The notes beneath the pieces were generated by a model that worked only from the letters and a program-made list of their open reading frames with translations, made no database searches and was not told the origin of the DNA. Shown here in pieces: positions 58,908 through 64,000 of a stretch of DNA of 64,000 bases; position 1 is the first letter of the stretch, and every line of letters begins with the position of its first letter. A program made the position numbers and the translations under genes. The stretch covers positions 29,603 through 93,602 of the forward strand of contig QANU01055992.1 of NCBI GenBank assembly GCA_003254905.1, in the 5' to 3' direction. Source of the stretch: Nissolia schottii (Eukaryota > Streptophyta > Magnoliopsida > Fabales > Fabaceae).

Positions 58908-59197
58908 TATTAGAGTATGTTTTATTTATGCTTACAAATTGATTAGAACTAGATTTACTTATTGTAGAAGTTAGTTAGAGAAGTTAGTTAACTGATAGTT
59001 GCAAATTGCAATTTTAGTTAGGAACTTAGTTAGTTAAATGAGTTAGCTTGGGGAACAAGTTACTCACACTCTTGGGGTATATAAACACTTTAGTGCTCCG
59101 AGCATATTGATTCATTGAAAAATTAACTCATTCAACTTACTCTTTTGTTTCAGTTCACATCTTTGATCATGGCTACTCCAATCAATTGATTTTTACA
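58908..59197 (+). repeat. 5' LTR of the copia element
   Basis: Starts TATTAGAGTATG (TG to TA change) and ends TTTTTACA. It shares CTTACAAATTGATTAGAACT, GTTAGCTTGGGGAACAAGTT and CATATTGATTCATTGA with 63714 onward. TATATAAACACTTT at about 59079 is the likely TATA region. Confidence 0.88.
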
Positions 59198-59198
59198 A

Positions 59199-59211
59199 GG
59201 TATCAAGAGCC
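59199..59211 (+). other. Primer-binding site of the copia element
   Basis: GGTATCAAGAGCC directly after the LTR, one base different from the GGTATCAGAGCC site used by plant copia elements and complementary to initiator tRNA-Met. Confidence 0.85.
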
Positions 59212-59602
59212 TTCTGATCACAACTTTCACTCCTTCATTCATTTCTTCAATTCTTCTCCAGCAAATGTAGTAATCCAACACTCCCGATTTGAATTCTCTT
59301 TTCCCCTGAGAAATCTCAAAATCTTGAAGCATTTCTCATTGTGTTTTAAGTTTTTCTTGGAAGAGATTGATTACACCAAGGAGATTCAGAATTCTTCTTG
59401 AGCATCTTTCTTAGAGAATTCTTTGAGGCTCCACTGGGTTAATCTGCATTAGTGTTGATTCATTGATTCTTGATTACACTTTCTTGCAACATTTTTTTTC
59501 TTTCTTGTTTCTGCTCTATTTTTGGCTGAATCATCAATTCCCATTCCAAATTCTGTTGCTACTGTAGGTTCTGTGTCTCAATCATGAAGCTTGGCTCCAA
59601 CA

Positions 59603-62600
59603 ATGGATCCATCATCTCCATACTATCAACATTCTGGTGAAAGTCTAGGATCTCAATTGTCTCCAACAATTCTTACTGGTTCTAACTACCATAGTTGGTC
59701 TCGTGTCGTGACCATGGCTTTGAAATCAAATAATAAGCTCAAATTCATCAATGGTGTCCTTCTACAGTTGGATGATCTTGATCCACTGTTCGATACTTGG
59801 GATCACAACAATACATTTGTTGTTGGATGGATTAACAACTCCTTATCCACAGAGATCCACGATAGTGTTGTGTTCATTGATAATGCTAAGGATCTTTGGA
59901 ATGATCTTAAGTCTCACTATTTTCAAGGGGATGTTTTTCGTTTTGTTGACTTACAAGAAGAAATCTTCTCCTTGAAGTAAGGTGATTCTTCAATCTCATG
60001 TTACTTTACTCAATTGAAAAAGATTTGGGAAGAATTAGATAATTTTCATCCATATCTTGTTTGTACATCCTTTGCCTCAGTGTTCTTGCCCCTTAGCTCC
60101 TATTACAGATTACAAAAATAAAGATCATGTGTTTTGTTTCTTAAGAGGTTTGAATAAAGAATACAAAAATGTTAGATCTCAAACAATGCTAATGGAACCT
60201 CTTCCTTATATTACTTGTGTGTTTTCTTTGCTATGTTAACAAGAAAGACATGCATATTGTTAATCTTGATGTTCAGATATTAGCTAATGCAGTATCTACT
60301 AACTATGGTAGAGGTAGAGGTAGAGGTAGGTAGGGGCACAGGAAATTCTCAGTCTAAAAATAATTCTCAAGATTCTAAATCATTCTATGGTGAAGGATAC
60401 CCCCCTAAAACTTGTTCATACTGTGGAGGTAAAGGACATCTAGTTGATAGGTGCTTCAAGAAGTATCCATATCTTATAAAGCAATGCAAATCAGTGAACA
60501 ATGTCACTACAAGCATTGTAAAGGACAACAATGATGATACCAACAATGTTTTATCTTATAAGGAGATGAGTGGTGATTTAGATTCTATTTTTACTCTTCA
60601 GCAGTGCAAAGTCTTGTTAGTCATGTTTCAACAACATGAATTTACAGCTTCCTGTGCCACAGTAAATCAGATAACCACATCACCTTCTTCTACACAAATA
60701 TCGAATCCCTCAGGTATACCTTTTCTAACTGCATATGCATTATTAATGGATATTGTATATTGGATCCACAACTCATGTTTGCTACTCTTTATCCAATTTT
60801 CACCACATAACTCTCATAAAAACAATTTCTGTCAAGCTACTTAATGGTAGCACACTTATAGCTACCATGGCAGGTTCAGTATTCTTCACTGACTCTTTAT
60901 ATCTTACCAATGCACTTTTCATTCCTAAATTCAAATTTAATCTCATATCCATTTATCAACTCACTTATGAATGCAATTGCTCATTAACAATTACTCATCA
61001 TGTTTGTGAGATACAAGACAACATATCTTTGAGGAAGATTGGTGCAACTAGATTGAAAAGAGATTACCATATTCAATGAGTACTACTTCGTCATTGCATT
61101 GTTTTGATCTCATTCATGAAGATATTGGGGACCTCTTGAAGTTCCTTCTGTGTTTGGCAACAAGTATATTTTAACCATTGTTGATGACAAATCAAGATAT
61201 ATTTGGCTCTATTTTATGAAACATAAATCACAAGCCAGACAATGGCTACAGAATTTTATTCTTTTGATTGAAACTCAGTATTTTTTTTTTCAAAATTAAA
61301 GTTGTTAGATCAGACAATGGTCCAAAATTTAAACATATAGGCTTTTTTCATCAAAAGAAATTTTGCACCAAACTTCATGTCTGGAAACCCCTCAATAAAA
61401 TGGTTTGGTGGAACAGAAACATCAACATCTTCTCATTATCACTAGAGCTCTTTTGTTTAATTCCTCTACTCCACAAACTTTATGGCAAATTGCCACAACA
61501 CAAGTAATGCACATCATTAATAGACAACCAACACCTTTTTTGAATAATCAATCTCCATATTTTGTTTTACACAATAAAAGTCTTGACTTGACTTATTTGA
61601 AGGTGTTTGGTTGTTTAGTTTTTGCTTCCACATTAGTTCATAACTGATCAAAACTTGCTCCAAGTGAAAGAAAATGTGTTTTTTATTGGATATAGGTTAG
61701 GAACTGAAGGTTTTCTGCTGTATGATCTCACTCTCAAACAAGTTTTCCTTATTAGGAATGTAGTCATCTTTGAGCATGTATTTCCTTTTGCAAATCTTTC
61801 TTCTTAATGTTCTGCATTACCAGATAAACATTCTTTCCTTCAACAAACCACATTAAATTGGATTTTTGATACAACACCACATTATATGGATCTTTCCCTA
61901 CCAACACCAACAAATACTCATCCTTCCACAACCTTAGTTTCTCCATCCACCATTCCACATGAATCCACACCTTCACCTTCTCCAGCACCTGTTGTCTCAC
62001 CCATACAATCTCTATCAAAAATGCCTAACAGAATAAGGAAACCTCCTATTTATCTACAGGACTACCATTGTTCCTTGGCCATCTCCTTAGAACCTCCACC
62101 AACTACCCACAAGTATCATTTATCTAACTTACTCACTTACACTCATTTATCATCTGAATATAAAGTCTTCTCCCTTGCATTACATACTGTCCCCGAGCCC
62201 CAAATATATAAGGAATATATAAAACATGAATGTTGGAAGCATGCTATCAAGGCAGAGTTAGAGGCTTTAGATAAAATTAGGACCTGGAAATTCTGTCATT
62301 TACCACATGGAAAGAGGACAATTGGGTACAAATGGGTTCTCAAGACCAAGTTTAAGGCAGATGCCACAATTGAAAGGCACAAGGCATGGCTAGTCGCACA
62401 AGGATTTACAGAAACTGAGGGCATAGACTATGTTGAGACTTTCATCCTTGTAGATAAAATGAATACCATAAGAGTTTAACTTGCCATTGCAACAACCAAG
62501 AACTGGTTTTTGCATTAGTTGGATGTAAATACAACATTCTTACATGGTGATCTTGCAGAAGAGGTTTATATGAAGGTTCCTCCTAGCTCACACCCTCTAA

Positions 62601-63707
62601 AATCAAACCTGGTTTTCTATTTACAGAAGTCCCTCTATGGCTTGAAGCAAGCCTCAAGACAGTGGAATCTGAAACTCACATCTACTCGGATCTCACGTGG
62701 CTTTATGCAATCCAAATCTGATCACTTTTTTACTAAGAAACTACTCATGGCTTCACTTGTATATTAGTCTATGTGGATGATTTAGTTTTGGCTGTGGATG
62801 ATTTCACAATGATTAACAGCCTCAAACTTCTTCTTGATGACAAATTTAAAATCAAGGACTTTGGTAACTTAAAATACTTCCTTGGTATGGAAATTGCTAG
62901 ATCAAAGGAAGGAATTATACGTTACCAATGCAAATACACACTTGATTTACTAGAATGCACGGGAATGCATGGTGAAAAACCTTATGGACTGCACTTGTAA
63001 CCTTTCATCCATTGGCACTGCAACTGCTAATATATCAGAATACAGGAGGCTTATTGGAAAGTTACTTTATTTGTCATGCGCGCCCTGACATAGCTTATGT
63101 TGTAAATAGGCTAAGCCAATTTTTGGCTACTGCTACTATAATCCATTCCCAAGAATCAACTAGAATTCTTCATTTCCTCAAAGGAAATCCTACTTTTGGT
63201 TTGTTTTTCAGTGTTAATTCAACACTGCAACTACATGGATTCATTGATAGTGATTGGGGAGCATGCCTAGACACACGATGATCGATTAGTGGCATGTGCT
63301 TCTTCCTTGAATCATCACTTGTGTCTTGGAAAATCAAGAAGAAAAACAGTATTTCTAGGTCCTTACTGGAGGCTAAACATAGAGCTCTTTCCCTTGCAAC
63401 CTACAAAGCACAGTGGCTGCTATACTTGTGTAATTTTAGAATACCATCTAACCTTCCAGTGGAAATTTGCCGTGACAATAAATCATCCACATACATTACT
63501 GCTAATCAAGTTCATCATGAAAGGACAAAACATATTGAGATTGATATACACATTGACCGAGACAAAGTACAAGAAAGCCTCATTCGATTAATGTTTGTTC
63601 CCTCACATGATCAGGTTGTTGATATTATGGCTAAGGCTCTAGCTCCAGGACCTTTTGCTACCTGCACATCCAAGTTGGCTACGAAAAACCTTCATAGTCC
63701 ATATTGA
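59603..63707 (+). pseudogene. copia gag-pol polyprotein remnant
   Basis: Start MDPSSPYYQHSGESLGSQLS at 59603. Gag core to a stop at 59978 (NYHSWSRVVTMALKSNNKL), gag continuing in other frames to about 60230. CCHC zinc knuckle CSYCGGKGHLVDRC at about 60415. Integrase from about 61110 (NKYILTIVDDKSRYIWLYFM, VRSDNGPKF). RT at 62220-62990 (WKHAIKAELEALDKIRTW, LDVNTTFLHGDLAEEVYMKV, catalytic YVDD at 62770-62781, KYFLGMEIARS). RNase H to 63700 (HGFIDSDWGACLDTR, SLLEAKHRALS; an in-frame TGA follows DTR). Additional stops (TAA at about 62478, TAG at about 62517) and frameshifts separate the pieces. One ancestral polyprotein, now dead. Confidence 0.92.
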
Positions 63708-63713
63708 GGGGGG
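63706..63713 (+). other. Polypurine tract of the copia element
   Basis: GAGGGGGG-type run just upstream of the 3' LTR, the plus-strand priming site. Confidence 0.8.
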
Positions 63714-64000
63714 TATTAGAGTATATGTGTTTTATTTATGCTTACAAATTGATTAGAACTAGCTTTACTTATTGCAGAAGTTAGTTAAAGAAGTTAGTTG
63801 ATTGACAGTTACAATTTCAGCGAGGAAGTTAGTTAATTGATGAGTTAGCTTGGGGAACAAGTTACTCACACTCTCTTGTACATAAACACTTTTAGTGCTC
63901 TCAACATATTGATTCATTGAGAAATTAAATCATTAAATTTACTTCTCTGTTTCAATTCTGAAGTTCATATATTGAGCTTATAGCAATCTCCCACTAATGG
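63714..64000 (+). repeat. 3' LTR of the copia element, reaching the window edge
   Basis: Starts TATTAGAGTATATGTG. It aligns with the 5' LTR to about 63970; the last 30 bases align only loosely, so the element ends at or just beyond the window edge. Confidence 0.85.

Larger units (their letters stand above)
58908..64000 (+). mobile_element. Ty1/copia LTR retrotransposon, degenerate
   Basis: Order gag, protease region, integrase, reverse transcriptase, RNase H (integrase before RT) is diagnostic of copia. LTRs at 58908-59197 and 63714 to about 64000, primer site at 59199, purine tract at 63706-63713. Many stops and frameshifts, and LTRs that differ by substitutions and small indels, show it is old and inactive. 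The right edge meets the window end, so the target duplication cannot be checked. Confidence 0.93.

Noticed and set aside
1..64000. CRISPR arrays, bacterial operons, riboswitches
   Set aside because: Spliced plant genes and plant transposons throughout; no evenly spaced short repeats with unique spacers of CRISPR type.

Overview
This window is nuclear DNA of a flowering plant, most likely a eudicot and plausibly a legume. The protein-coding genes have many GT-AG introns, the spacers are AT-rich, and every class of plant transposable element is present. The legume guess rests on the look of the repeats and is inference.

Three conserved housekeeping genes could be rebuilt exon by exon, and each gives a complete reading frame. 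(1) 263-4466 (+), 11 exons, 376 aa: V-type proton ATPase subunit C. One intron has a GC-AG boundary and carries an Au-like SINE. (2) 17019-19831 (-), 6 exons, 375 aa: mitochondrial phosphate carrier (PHT3/MPT type). Its upstream side runs into a (GA)n tract and a 984-base assembly gap. (3) 47127-54162 (+), 7 coding exons, 526 aa: a CID-domain, RPRD-like RNA polymerase II CTD-binding protein. It has a 2.6 kb 5'-UTR intron and introns loaded with a SINE, a MITE, a broken RTE-type LINE and a 1.2 kb Mutator-like element. The three genes have no operon-like relation; they are islands in a repeat landscape.

The rest is mobile DNA, often with intact target-site duplications (TSDs). A Ty3/gypsy element (5970-14550, TSD GTAAT) has lost most of pol and carries a degenerate antisense ORF. 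Three related 3.6-5.3 kb units (23818-29129, 33015-36637 and 38864-42662) each start TG/TA and end CA inside a perfect 5-bp TSD. They look like solo copies of a giant LTR. Two of them carry clusters of a CGCTCAGCG-type dyad and a small ORF; in one copy the ORF has a basic N-terminus and a long acidic tail. This family is the least explained system in the window. Two Mutator-like non-autonomous elements have exact 9-bp TSDs (51070-52269 and 56239-56920). A degenerate Ty1/copia element fills 58908-64000. There are also foldback MITEs, SINEs, two LINE/RNase H remnants and several tandem arrays (units of about 270, 108 and 72 bp). Some insertions sit in one copy of a repeat whose sister copy keeps the empty site, so their boundaries are well supported by the sequence alone.
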